The notes beneath the pieces were generated by a model that worked only from the letters and a program-made list of their open reading frames with translations, was not told the origin of the DNA and did no database searches. Shown one piece after another: positions 35,940-44,224 of a DNA stretch of 64,000 bases; position 1 is the stretch's first letter, and every line of letters begins with the position of its first letter. This stretch comes from Actinoplanes sp. M2I2. Lineage in GTDB: Bacteria; Actinomycetota; Actinomycetes; Mycobacteriales; Micromonosporaceae. A program made the translations under genes and the position numbers. The stretch spans positions 186,001 to 250,000 of the forward strand of contig NZ_JALPVJ010000008.1 in assembly GCF_023544445.1 (NCBI RefSeq), in the 5' to 3' direction.

Positions 35940-36637
35940 CAGACGTTCCCCGCGCCGGGCGTGTAGGCGGGCGAGACCACGCCGCCACCGGTGGCGATCA
36001 GGGTCTGGCACGTCACCACGCCGTTGAACTGGCTCGTCGCGGCGTTCACCGTCACCGAGGCGGCGGTGATCTCGACCGTGGCGGCGGCCTCGATGGTCAC
36101 CCCGCCCGTCGCGGTCAGCGTCACCGTGGCGCCACTGGCCGAGTGGACGGTCACGGTTCGCGCCGCGTCGTCCAGCACGAGACTGTGCACCGCCTGGCCG
36201 GGCGGACCCGCCGCGGAGAGCCGGACGGCGGCCGCGCCCGGTGTGTCGTCGAACTCCAGCCGGCTGCCTGAGCGGCTCTGCACGATCCGCAGGTCGTTCG
36301 CGTCGGTGGGCTTCTCCGGCATGCCGGCCTTGCCGTTCCAGACACCCCCGAGCAGGTACGGAAAGTCCGCGCGCCCGGCCAGGAAGCCGACCACCACGGT
36401 CGAGCCGATCTCCGGGAGCAACTGCACGCCCTGGCCGGAGTCCGCGTACGGGCTGACCGGGACGGCCCACGCCAGTGGCGGCCCGCTGTCGTCGTCGAGG
36501 AGCAGCCAGTCGAGGGCGACCTGGACCCGCTGGAGACCGAGCGGGTCTCCTTCCAGCGCGGTGACCGTCGCCGGATAGAGGCCGGGCAGCAGCGGTCCGT
36601 CCGGCCGGACACCGCTGTGCTCACCGGGCAGCGTCAT
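35936..36637 (-). CDS. gp5/VgrG-type spike protein (separate gene)
   Basis: 233 aa. N-terminal OB-fold of baseplate assembly protein V type (GLYPATVTALEGDPLGLQRVQVALDW, GVQLLPEIGSTVVVGFLAGR, YLLGGVWNGK), then beta-helix-like repeats rich in Thr/Val (TVTLTATGGVTIEAAATVEI). It forms the central puncturing spike. In Afp8 the hub and spike are one chain; here they are two genes. ATG 36637 follows AGGAGAA by six bases. No PAAR motif at the tip end. Confidence 0.88.
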   Translation of the reverse strand: MTLPGEHSGVRPDGPLLPGLYPATVTALEGDPLGLQRVQVALDWLLLDDDSGPPLAWAVPVSPYADSGQGVQLLPEIGSTVVVGFLAGRADFPYLLGGVWNGKAGMPEKPTDANDLRIVQSRSGSRLEFDDTPGAAAVRLSAAGPPGQAVHSLVLDDAARTVTVHSASGATVTLTATGGVTIEAAATVEITAASVTVNAATSQFNGVVTCQTLIATGGGVVSPAYTPGAGNVW

Positions 36638-36665
36638 GGCCGTTCTCCTTCGGGGATCCGGGTGC

Positions 36666-37754
36666 TCATGCCGACACCGACGGCCGCTCGGCCCGGAAGC
36701 GGGTGCGGTAGCCGATCGTCAGGTCGTAGCTGTGGTGGGCGTGCACGACCCGGTATCCGGCGCCCTCGAAGGGGCGGCCCGCCCGGCGCAGGTCCAGCTT
36801 CGCGCCCGGAATGAGGTCGGGGGTGCCGGAGGTGACGCCGTCCACCGTCACGAACCCGCGGGCCCGGCGCAGCATCTCGGCGTTCGCGTACGCCTCGGCG
36901 GTGGCCCGGTCCAGCACGTCGCGCCGGGAACGGCGGATCCCGCTGCCCGGGAAGAGCTGGGCGGCCACCTGCACGCCGGTGCGGCCGGAGCCGACCTCGG
37001 CCGCCACCACCGCGTCGCCGGCGACGTGGCTGACCGCCTCGACCGAGCGGTGGTCCCAGCCCCGCAGCTCGACCGTGGCCCGCTGGTGCGCGACGTCGGC
37101 CCGGGCGGTCAGCCCGATCAGCTCGCCGCCCTGCACCAGCCGGATCTCCGGTCCGGGCCGACGCTCGCGGCCGGCCAGGTGCACCACGTCGTCCGCGTCC
37201 ACCCAGAGCTCCGCGTCCAGCCGCTGGGCCCGGTCGCGCAGGAAGGCCAGATCGGACTGCTCCCACTGCTGGATGACCGGGTAGGACGGCCCGTCCACGT
37301 CGGTCTGCGCGCCGAGACCGTGCTCACCGGCGATCGCGGTGACCACGTCGGCGTCGCTGTGATCGGTCCAGGTCGCCGTCCGGGTGGTCATCCGCAGGCG
37401 CATCAGCGCGTCCTCGGCGAACACCGACACGTACGGCACCTGGCCCTCCTCGAAGCACACCTCGAGCGCGGAGACGACCCCGGTGAAGATCTTGCGTTCG
37501 CCGTCCGGCGGCCCGATCGTCACCCCGATCCCGGTGCCCAGGTCCAGGATCCTTCCGTCGAGGTACGACAGGTACCGGTCGGATCCGTCGGTGTCCGCGG
37601 CGACGGCGCCGAAGTGCGCCACCATCGTGCGCAGGCCCAGGACACCCTCGGCGATGTCGAGCCGCAGCAGGTCGCGGCCGAGCCGTCCCTCGGCGCGGCC
37701 GGCGACGCTGAACACCGGGGCCGGCGAGGAGTACAGGTTGGCCAGGTCAGTCAT
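36666..37754 (-). CDS. gp27/gpD-type hub protein (phage late control D)
   Basis: 362 aa. Phage late control D fold: DGSDRYLSYLDGRILDLGTGIGVTIG, TGVVSALEVCFEEGQVPYVSVFAEDAL, then the second barrel near EQSDLAFLRDRAQRLDAELWVD. It forms the trimeric hub under the spike. It overlaps the 55-aa gene by eight bases, and 28 bases separate it from the spike gene, so the two should be made together. Confidence 0.9.
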   Translation of the reverse strand: MTDLANLYSSPAPVFSVAGRAEGRLGRDLLRLDIAEGVLGLRTMVAHFGAVAADTDGSDRYLSYLDGRILDLGTGIGVTIGPPDGERKIFTGVVSALEVCFEEGQVPYVSVFAEDALMRLRMTTRTATWTDHSDADVVTAIAGEHGLGAQTDVDGPSYPVIQQWEQSDLAFLRDRAQRLDAELWVDADDVVHLAGRERRPGPEIRLVQGGELIGLTARADVAHQRATVELRGWDHRSVEAVSHVAGDAVVAAEVGSGRTGVQVAAQLFPGSGIRRSRRDVLDRATAEAYANAEMLRRARGFVTVDGVTSGTPDLIPGAKLDLRRAGRPFEGAGYRVVHAHHSYDLTIGYRTRFRAERPSVSA

Positions 37755-37914
37755 CGCCGGTCGCCGTCCGCAGGCGGTCCCGGGCGATGCGCTCCAGCAT
37801 GGCCTCCGTCCGCGCCCGCTCGTGCCAGACGCTCGGCGCCGGCTCGGGGGACGGGTACGGTTCCGCGGTGGTCGCGGTGACCTCGGAGGTCACCTCGCCG
37901 ATGTGCACGCTCAT
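37747..37914 (-). CDS. Small conserved eCIS protein (55 aa)
   Basis: 55 aa. Begins MSVHIGEVTSEVTATTAEP and ends in a charged helix (ERARTEAMLERIARDRLR). Small proteins with this layout, including DUF5908, occur between the Afp7-like and hub genes of other eCIS clusters. ATG 37914 overlaps the previous stop (ATGA) and its own stop overlaps the hub start. Position and coupling strongly suggest it is translated. A connector or assembly role is inference. Confidence 0.78.
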   Translation of the reverse strand: MSVHIGEVTSEVTATTAEPYPSPEPAPSVWHERARTEAMLERIARDRLRTATGDD

Positions 37915-39173
37915 CGGCACCCACCCCCGCAGCCACAGCCACGGCCGGCGACGGCCGGATACGCCGGGGCCGGAAGGTGCAACGGCGCGATCAGCACCCA
38001 CCCGGCGCCGCCGGGCAGGCCGGAGCCGGGCGTCACCCGGTCCCGCAGCGGCACCCCGCGGCCGTATCCGGTGGCCCGTGGATCGGAGCGCGGGGGCAGG
38101 GGCCGCGGCGCCCCGGCCGGACCGGCCTGCTGGAGCAGGATCGGGGCGGTGGGCACGCCGAAGCCGGCCCGGCCGGCGTTCGCGCCCACGGCGGCCTCGG
38201 CGATCGCGGTCTGTTCGATGGCGGCGCTCAGGCCACCGGCGGCCGCCAGCGCGAAGCCGGCCGGCCGGGTCGCCGTGGTGGTCGCCGTGGTGGTCGCCGT
38301 CGTGGCCGTCCCCGCCACCGCGCCCGCCGCCCCCGCCGGCTCGGCCAGGCCGAGCCGTGCGCCCAGCGACACGTCGAGACCGGCCTCGAACCCCGCCGAC
38401 ACGCCGATGCCGGCGCCGATGCTCGCCGAGAGCGACGCCGAGAAGTCGATCGACGTGCCGGCCGCCAGGGCCAGGGCGTCGCCGACCAGACCGGCGACCG
38501 CTCGCCACGCCTCCGGCGGCTGGTCGTTGCGGGCCAGGAAGTCGGCGGCGCTCTCGCCGTCCAGGGCCTCCGCCGTACGCGCGTCAGGCCCGTCGGGCGG
38601 TGGGCCGGCCGAGGTGCCCGGCCCGTTGGCGCCGCCCGCGGGCGACTCGCCGGCCGGTGCGGCCCCGGTGTCCGGGTTGGCGCCCGCCCCGCTCTCCAGC
38701 GCGGCGAACCGGGGATCCTGCTCCTTGATGTCGATCGTCGCCTTGGCGTGCAGCGGCACGCCCTCGGCCGAGAAGAAGTCGAGCTCCTCCACCAGTCCGG
38801 TCATCACGCCGGGCACGGCGATCGAGCCCCAGCGGAACTGCACCCGCGGCGGCGCCTGCTTCGAGCCCTCCCCGCCGGGCAGCACGAACTGGGCGATCCG
38901 CGCGGTGTGGGTGCGTACGTCGACCGGATTCTCCGTGGTGCCCTCGTCGGCGGTGTCGAACTCCAGCTCGACGTGCAACGACGTGCTGGAGCCGCCGTTG
39001 TACTGCTGCGCCGGCCGCCCGCGGGCGACACCGCCGTCCACGTTGTTCGCCATGGTCAGCCGCAACGTGGCCGGGTTGAACTGCACCGGGATGGTGTCGG
39101 TGACCTTGCCCTTGGTGCTGAGCACCTCCAGGACCGCGCCCTTCGCGCCGACGTTCTCGGCCGGGGCGGTCAC
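37911..39173 (-). CDS. Afp7-like LysM-type tail/baseplate protein with Gly/Ala-rich extension
   Basis: 420 aa. Residues ~1-155 match the eCIS Afp7-type core (VQFNPATLRLTMANN, RVQFRWGSIAVPGVMTGLVEELDFFS, KATIDIKEQDPRFAAL). A LysM-like segment follows at ~205-240 (ESAADFLARNDQPPEAWRAVAG). The remainder is Ala/Gly/Thr-rich, with a short ATT repeat (~300), ending in GRGCGCGGGCR. In other eCIS it joins the tube to the baseplate hub. GTG 39173 overlaps the tube-like gene's stop (GTGA). The Cys-rich tail is unusual. Confidence 0.83.
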   Translation of the reverse strand: MTAPAENVGAKGAVLEVLSTKGKVTDTIPVQFNPATLRLTMANNVDGGVARGRPAQQYNGGSSTSLHVELEFDTADEGTTENPVDVRTHTARIAQFVLPGGEGSKQAPPRVQFRWGSIAVPGVMTGLVEELDFFSAEGVPLHAKATIDIKEQDPRFAALESGAGANPDTGAAPAGESPAGGANGPGTSAGPPPDGPDARTAEALDGESAADFLARNDQPPEAWRAVAGLVGDALALAAGTSIDFSASLSASIGAGIGVSAGFEAGLDVSLGARLGLAEPAGAAGAVAGTATTATTTATTTATRPAGFALAAAGGLSAAIEQTAIAEAAVGANAGRAGFGVPTAPILLQQAGPAGAPRPLPPRSDPRATGYGRGVPLRDRVTPGSGLPGGAGWVLIAPLHLPAPAYPAVAGRGCGCGGGCR

Positions 39174-39652
39174 GGGGCGGTGCCTTCCAGCAGCAGGCCC
39201 TCGTGCGCGAGATGCAGCTCCTCGATCGCGACCTCACCGGTCCGGGCGTTCAGCTGCGGTCCGACCAACTTGACCGGGACGGCCCGGACGAACTGCCACA
39301 CGGCCATCGGCCGCCGGAGCTGATCCTGCACGGTGACGCTGCCGTCGTAGCGCCGCACCGGGCGCACGCCGCTCACCACGTCCTGGAACCATTGCCACAG
39401 CTCGGGCTCGGCGTTGCCACCGGCCGGCCCGAACATGCCCCGCTTGCACACCAGCCGGGAGTACTTGGCCCGGCCGATCCGCCGGACCGTGCCGGCGTTG
39501 CGGCCGCCGACGTCGAGATCCTTGACGTCCATCTCGACCTCGAGGCCGCTGATCTCCTGAAAGCCGCCGTCACCCAGGCTCTGCGGGCCGTCGCCGCTGA
39601 CCCGCGTGAACTCCAGCTCGAACCGGAACGTGGTGAGCAGCAGGTCGGTCAT
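39170..39652 (-). CDS. gp19-like tube protein 2 (Afp5-type tube initiator)
   Basis: 160 aa. T4 gp19-like tube fold: FRFELEFTR, GGFQEISGLEVEMDVKDL, then VCKRGMFG, WFQDVVSG and VTVQDQ, with a C-terminal strand IEELHLAHEG. It is distinct in sequence from the main tube gene at 43728 and sits next to Afp7-like, as the tube-initiator genes do. It may make the first ring on the hub. Confidence 0.87.
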   Translation of the reverse strand: MTDLLLTTFRFELEFTRVSGDGPQSLGDGGFQEISGLEVEMDVKDLDVGGRNAGTVRRIGRAKYSRLVCKRGMFGPAGGNAEPELWQWFQDVVSGVRPVRRYDGSVTVQDQLRRPMAVWQFVRAVPVKLVGPQLNARTGEVAIEELHLAHEGLLLEGTAP

Positions 39653-39687
39653 GGCGGCCAGCGTTCCCGGCCGTCGTCACACGAGCG

Positions 39688-40257
39688 TCACCACCCGAGC
39701 AGGTCGCGGACACCGGGATCGGGCTCGGTGGCGGCGAGGCTCTCGCGCTGCGCCCGGTCCAGGCAGCCGAGGGCGAGCAGGGCGTGCACCACGTGGTAGC
39801 GCAGTTCCGGGTCGGAGTCGGCCAGTCGGGCCCGCAACGGCTCGCACAGCCCGGTGTCGGCGCGTACCCCAGCCCCGTCGGCGGCCGCTGCGGCGACCCG
39901 CGCCGACGGCGAGGCGAGGGCCTGCCGCAGCGCCGTCTCGGCGGCCGGCCCCGGCAGACGGCCGAGCGCTGTTCCCGCGTAGCCGGCGATGTCCGGGTCC
40001 TCGCCGGCGAGCAACGATTCCAGCACCGGCACCTGCTCGTCGCCGCCGAAGAACGGCAGCACCTCCAGGATGCCGGGGACCTGCGGCGAGGCCGGCCGCG
40101 ACCGCACCGCCTCCAGCAGCTCGGACCGGGCCCGGCCGGCGTGGTCCCTCATCAACAGGGTCAGCGCCCGCTCGCGTTCGCGCCGGGCCACGGGATGCCC
40201 GTACGGGGTGAGGAGGGCGGCGAGCAACGCCGCGTAGTCCGGCTCCGGCCCGCTCAT
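39688..40257 (-). CDS. HEAT-repeat-like protein in the eCIS operon
   Basis: 189 aa, helical repeats with HEAT-like spacing (VPVLESLLAGEDPDIAGYAG, AETALRQALASPSARVAAAA, LRYHVVHALLALG). No catalytic motif. Coupled by ATGA to the DUF4157-metalloprotease gene. It may be a chaperone or adaptor for that protein, but there is no direct evidence. Confidence 0.68.
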   Translation of the reverse strand: MSGPEPDYAALLAALLTPYGHPVARRERERALTLLMRDHAGRARSELLEAVRSRPASPQVPGILEVLPFFGGDEQVPVLESLLAGEDPDIAGYAGTALGRLPGPAAETALRQALASPSARVAAAAADGAGVRADTGLCEPLRARLADSDPELRYHVVHALLALGCLDRAQRESLAATEPDPGVRDLLGW

Positions 40258-41726
40258 TTCAGGATGTCCTTGGCGTCGGCGGCGAAGACGGTGTTCACGG
40301 AACGGCGGAAGGCGCTCATCGCCGCCGGTGTCAGGCGCGGATCCAGCCGAAATCGCTCATACATGCCGCGGACCAGCGCCTTGGCGACGCCCGCCGCCCA
40401 CTGATCGCGCATGAGCTGCAGGCGGCGGACCACGTTGGGCTCCGGTTCGAGGTAGTAGGGCTGCAGCGCGGCGTGCGCGGGGGCCAGCGGCTTGTGGAAG
40501 GGCAACGACCGGAGCAAGGAGTAGATCTCGGTCTCCTGGTAGCCGTACGCGTCCATCTCGCTGGTCCGGTCGGTGCCGACCGGCTGCACGTAGCCCGGCG
40601 CCATCGCGGCCGCCTTGTCGTACAGGGTCAGGCCGTACTCGCTGCCGGGCGTGCCGTACGGCCCGTACTCCGGGTGGCCGTGCAGCTCGTGCATCACCAC
40701 GCTGAGAGCGTACGCGGGGTCGGCCTGGACGTACCGCGTGAAGGTCCGGCCGACCACGGCCACCCGGCGGCCCCCGACCGTTCCGCCCTTCGCGATCACG
40801 TTGAGGCCACGCGCCTCCACGGCCCGGACCTGCACCGAGAAGTCGGCAACGGCCAGGCCCAGGCCGGGATTGTTCGCGGTGGCCCAGGCCACGAACGCAG
40901 CCACGGCCGTGGTGGCGGCGGTGGTGTATGCCGCCTCCTGGGCGGGTGTCATGACCGGCACGGACGGTGGGACCGAGGTGGCGGCGACCTGATTGCGCTG
41001 CTCGGCCTGCACCTGTACCGGTGTCGGAGCGGCCACGCCGGTGGTCGCCTGGGCCAGCGCGAGGTTCTCGGCCTGCATGTGTGCGGACTGGGCGACCACC
41101 ATGGCGTTCTCGTTCGCCATGCCCGAGCCGGCCGCGGAGGTGAGCGTGGCCGAGCGCTGCACCCGCTGCAGGACGTCCTGGACGACGTCGTTGAACGGCC
41201 CGGACGCGTCGGCCGGTGGCAGGGCGGCGAGCAGACGCTGCAGGCCGCCGCTCGGGTAGTACTTGTCCACCGCGCTCTGCCGGTCGGCGCCGGAGAGCGC
41301 GCGGTACTCGATCAGGGCGTCGCGGGCCAGCGCCGGGGTGAAGGCGAGCTTGCCGTCCAGCGCCTTCTGAGCGGCCGAGGGCCCGCGGGCGCACGACCGC
41401 AGGCCCGCTCCGCCGGAGCCCTGGCCCCGGACCTGAGGCGCCGGGCCGGGCCAGCCGCGCATCCGGGCCCGTGCGGTGGCGCCGGCCTGGTCCGCGGCCC
41501 GCTCGTCCCGCGCGCCGAGGGCGTGCGCCAGCTCGTGCGCGGTCACCATGTCCTCGGCGAGCTCACCGGCGACGTGCGCCCGGCCGAGGAAGAGCTCGCC
41601 CTCCCGGGCGACCGCGTGCGCGTCGTGGGACGCGGCCAGGGCGGCCGAGTGCTGGTCGTCGTGCACGACGACCCGGGACAGGTCCTGCCCGAAGCCGGCC
41701 TCCCAGCGCCTGCGGTCGAAGCCCAT
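40254..41726 (-). CDS. DUF4157-metalloprotease-like protein, candidate eCIS effector
   Basis: 490 aa. Short DUF4157 N-terminus with HELAH at 64-68. A second zinc-binding-like motif, VMHELHGHPEYGPYG (~345-358), lies in the C-terminal domain, with acidic residues after it (SEMDAYGYQETEIYSLL) that could be a further ligand. So it may be a metallopeptidase whose N-terminus is an export or loading tag. Genes of this kind carry eCIS cargo in other clusters. It sits inside the structural operon, between the sheath and HEAT-like genes, and its stop couples to the latter. No immunity candidate is adjacent. Confidence 0.74.
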   Translation of the reverse strand: MGFDRRRWEAGFGQDLSRVVVHDDQHSAALAASHDAHAVAREGELFLGRAHVAGELAEDMVTAHELAHALGARDERAADQAGATARARMRGWPGPAPQVRGQGSGGAGLRSCARGPSAAQKALDGKLAFTPALARDALIEYRALSGADRQSAVDKYYPSGGLQRLLAALPPADASGPFNDVVQDVLQRVQRSATLTSAAGSGMANENAMVVAQSAHMQAENLALAQATTGVAAPTPVQVQAEQRNQVAATSVPPSVPVMTPAQEAAYTTAATTAVAAFVAWATANNPGLGLAVADFSVQVRAVEARGLNVIAKGGTVGGRRVAVVGRTFTRYVQADPAYALSVVMHELHGHPEYGPYGTPGSEYGLTLYDKAAAMAPGYVQPVGTDRTSEMDAYGYQETEIYSLLRSLPFHKPLAPAHAALQPYYLEPEPNVVRRLQLMRDQWAAGVAKALVRGMYERFRLDPRLTPAAMSAFRRSVNTVFAADAKDILK

Positions 41727-41727
41727 G

Positions 41728-43755
41728 TCAGCGGGTCTCGATCCGCAGCGACGCGTCGGGCTCGCGGGCGATCCGGACCACGATGTACTCCAGCGGCTCG
41801 GCCGGCGCCACCCCGACCAGGCACAGCAGGCGGCCGCTGTCCAGGTCGGCGCCGGTCATCGTGCCACGGTCGCAGCGCACGAAGAACGCCTCCCGGGTGC
41901 CGGCCCCGGCGAAGGCGCCGGCCTCGAAGAACCGGGTGAGCAGGCCGGTGAGCACCCGACGGATCCGGGCCCAGAGATCCGGGCCGTTGGGCTCGAACAC
42001 CACCCACGCGAGCTGACGCTCCAGGGTAAGGCGCAACACGGTCATCAGCCGGGCGACGGAGAGCTGGCGCAGCCGCGGATCGAGGCTCAGTGTGCGGGCG
42101 GCGGTGAGCCGGATGCCGTCCCGCTCGCCGCGGAAAACGTTGATCCCGGCCAGATGCAGCTCGTCGTGCACGGCGCCGGGCACGTCGGTGGCCGCCCGGA
42201 CCGCGCCGACGGCGATCTCGTTCGCCGGCCCCCGCGGGATCCCCAGCCGCTGCTCACGGGCGGCGATGATGCCGGCCGCGAAGGCCGCCGGGTTGAGCCG
42301 GATCAGAGCCTCCCGGTCGTCGTCCGGCGCGGCGACGTCCAGCCACGGGTGGTACGCGGCGGCGTACGGCGAGGCGAATGCGGTGCGCCACCGCAGGATC
42401 CGGGCCGGCGGCAGGCCGAGCGGCGCGTCGAGCAGCACGGTGAACTCACGCCGCCGATCGGCGAACGCGACGAGTTCCCGCTGGGCGGCGACGATCCGGT
42501 CGAGCTCGTCCGGCATCAGCGGATCGAGCCGCAGCCCGTCCAGGCCCGGTATCCGCGGCGTGGCCGGATCGGGCGGATCCGGCCGCAGGCAGGGCTGGAA
42601 CTCGGGCCCGGCCGTCGAGACCTGGTCGAGGACGTCCGGATCCGCGGTGAGCGGCGCGGGGTCGTACAGGTCGGGCGCCATCAGCAGTCCCACGTCGTCG
42701 ACCTCGGCCAGGCAGTGCACTCCGGCGCCGATCCGTTCGTCGCCCGGAATCCAGGACGGATCCCAGAAATCCTCGGGGACGACGTCGGCCCAGCGGTCGG
42801 CGCCGCCGGTGAAGGACGCCGACCGGATCGGCGGCAGCGCGGCGTCGGGCAGGGACAACGTCTGAGCGGCCCAGGCCGGATCCGGCCACAGCAGCGCCGA
42901 CTCGGCGATCAGCACGCGGGCCAGCCAGCGGGGGTGGTCCGGGCGCAGGCCGAGGCCGGCGAACGTCTCCAGGCGCGGCAGCGCCGGGTCGGCGTCCACC
43001 ACGTCGAGGCCGACGTCGACCAGCTCCACCTGGCTCGGCGCCTGCGCCACGGCCGTCTGGAACAACAGGTGCAGGCGTTGCCCGGGACCGGCCGGGTCCG
43101 GCCTCAGCTCGGCCCGCTCGGCGAACCGGAGCACCTGGGCGCCGCCGGGAAGGGTCAGGCGCAGCAGCGCGCCGGCGGTCAGCGCGGCGCTGCCGGGGCC
43201 GCGCAGGATCACCTCCGCGGTGGTCGTCCCGTCGGTCGCGAGCGGCCGGGCGACGGCGTTCAGCACCACCCGCAGCCGGTTGCCCCAGCTGCCTTCGGAC
43301 CGGGCGAACAGGTACGCCGGGCCACCGCCCGTGGCGAGCCCGAGCGGGCCCGAGGCCCGGCCCTGCCGTACGTCGGCGGGTTCGGGCTCGTCGTGCACGA
43401 TCCGGACAACGTACGCCCGGGCGCCGCCCTGGGCGAAGAACGTGCGCACCGCGTACGGCAGCCGCCCCGGTCCCTCGAACCCGCCGAAGGCCACCCGGTA
43501 CTCGTCCCAGCTGCCCACCGCGAGCGGGACCGATCGGGCCGCCGCGGTGACCGCCAGCCAGGTGGCGACGTCCACGTCGTCGTCCGGCCGGCCCGGCGGC
43601 AGCCGCGCGGGCCCGCGCGGGCTGATCCCGGCGAACGCGGCCACGTCCCGCCGCACGGCGCGAAGGTCGTCGGGCGCGCTCGGCACGACCGCGAAGACAC
43701 CCGGCGCGCCGGGAACGAAGCCGCTGCTCAGACGAACTGGATCTGCTGACAGCAC
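41728..43755 (-). CDS. Second sheath protein (atypical N-terminus)
   Basis: 675 aa. The C-terminal domain is clearly sheath: VVFEPNGPDLWARIR, EAFFVRCDRGTMTGADLDSGRLLCLVGVAP, close to the same region of the main sheath. The middle has the usual sheath insert. The N-terminus (LSSGFVPGAPGVFAVVPS) lacks the SPGVYVEE strand found in ordinary sheaths. GTG 43755 overlaps the tube gene by 28 bases and follows GGAAGAG by eight; the true start could be slightly later. It may be a minor or terminal sheath ring. Confidence 0.83.
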   Translation of the reverse strand: MLSADPVRLSSGFVPGAPGVFAVVPSAPDDLRAVRRDVAAFAGISPRGPARLPPGRPDDDVDVATWLAVTAAARSVPLAVGSWDEYRVAFGGFEGPGRLPYAVRTFFAQGGARAYVVRIVHDEPEPADVRQGRASGPLGLATGGGPAYLFARSEGSWGNRLRVVLNAVARPLATDGTTTAEVILRGPGSAALTAGALLRLTLPGGAQVLRFAERAELRPDPAGPGQRLHLLFQTAVAQAPSQVELVDVGLDVVDADPALPRLETFAGLGLRPDHPRWLARVLIAESALLWPDPAWAAQTLSLPDAALPPIRSASFTGGADRWADVVPEDFWDPSWIPGDERIGAGVHCLAEVDDVGLLMAPDLYDPAPLTADPDVLDQVSTAGPEFQPCLRPDPPDPATPRIPGLDGLRLDPLMPDELDRIVAAQRELVAFADRRREFTVLLDAPLGLPPARILRWRTAFASPYAAAYHPWLDVAAPDDDREALIRLNPAAFAAGIIAAREQRLGIPRGPANEIAVGAVRAATDVPGAVHDELHLAGINVFRGERDGIRLTAARTLSLDPRLRQLSVARLMTVLRLTLERQLAWVVFEPNGPDLWARIRRVLTGLLTRFFEAGAFAGAGTREAFFVRCDRGTMTGADLDSGRLLCLVGVAPAEPLEYIVVRIAREPDASLRIETR

Positions 43756-44189
43756 AGCACGAGCTCTTCCATAGCGACCTCGGTGCCGCCCTTGCCGGAC
43801 AGCGTCGGGCCGGTCCATTTCTTGGGCTGCGCCTGCAGCAGCTTCCAGGTGCTCACCGTGCTGCGGGCCTCGTCGAGCAGGCTGATCGTCACGGTGCGGG
43901 CGTCGGAGGTGCCGCGGCTGACGTCCTCGAGCCAGGCGAACAGGTCCAGCGAGCCGATCACGCCGCGCTTGCAGGTGACGTCCTCCACGGTGAACGTGTT
44001 CTGCACCTTGCGGACGGTGTTGACCTTCTCGTTGCCGTTGCGGTAGTCCGCGTACTGCACGGTGAAGCTCAGCCCGGACACGTCGGAGAAGCCACCGACG
44101 ATGGTGCCCTCGTCGCCGCTGCCGGTGTCACCCCCGAGCGAGACGATGAAGTTGAAGCCCGGATAGGGATTGTCACGGAAGGTGGCCAT
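43728..44189 (-). CDS. Main inner tube protein (gp19-like)
   Basis: 153 aa. Begins MATFRDNPYPGFNFIVSLGG; contains GFSDVSGLSFTVQYADYRNGNE, VTCKRGVIGSLDLFAWLEDV and the C-terminal VAMEELVLCCQQIQF. This is the standard eCIS/phage tube. It stacks as hexamers inside the sheath. ATG 44189 follows AAAGGAA by seven bases. It is downstream of the main sheath and upstream of the second sheath. Confidence 0.93.
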   Translation of the reverse strand: MATFRDNPYPGFNFIVSLGGDTGSGDEGTIVGGFSDVSGLSFTVQYADYRNGNEKVNTVRKVQNTFTVEDVTCKRGVIGSLDLFAWLEDVSRGTSDARTVTISLLDEARSTVSTWKLLQAQPKKWTGPTLSGKGGTEVAMEELVLCCQQIQFV

Positions 44190-44224
44190 GGACGGTTCCT
44201 TTCCCTGCTGCCGGCCGGGACGGA

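Noticed and set aside
36634..36669. 11-codon minus ORF between hub and spike genes
   Set aside because: Too short and without its own clear ribosome-binding site; probably chance.
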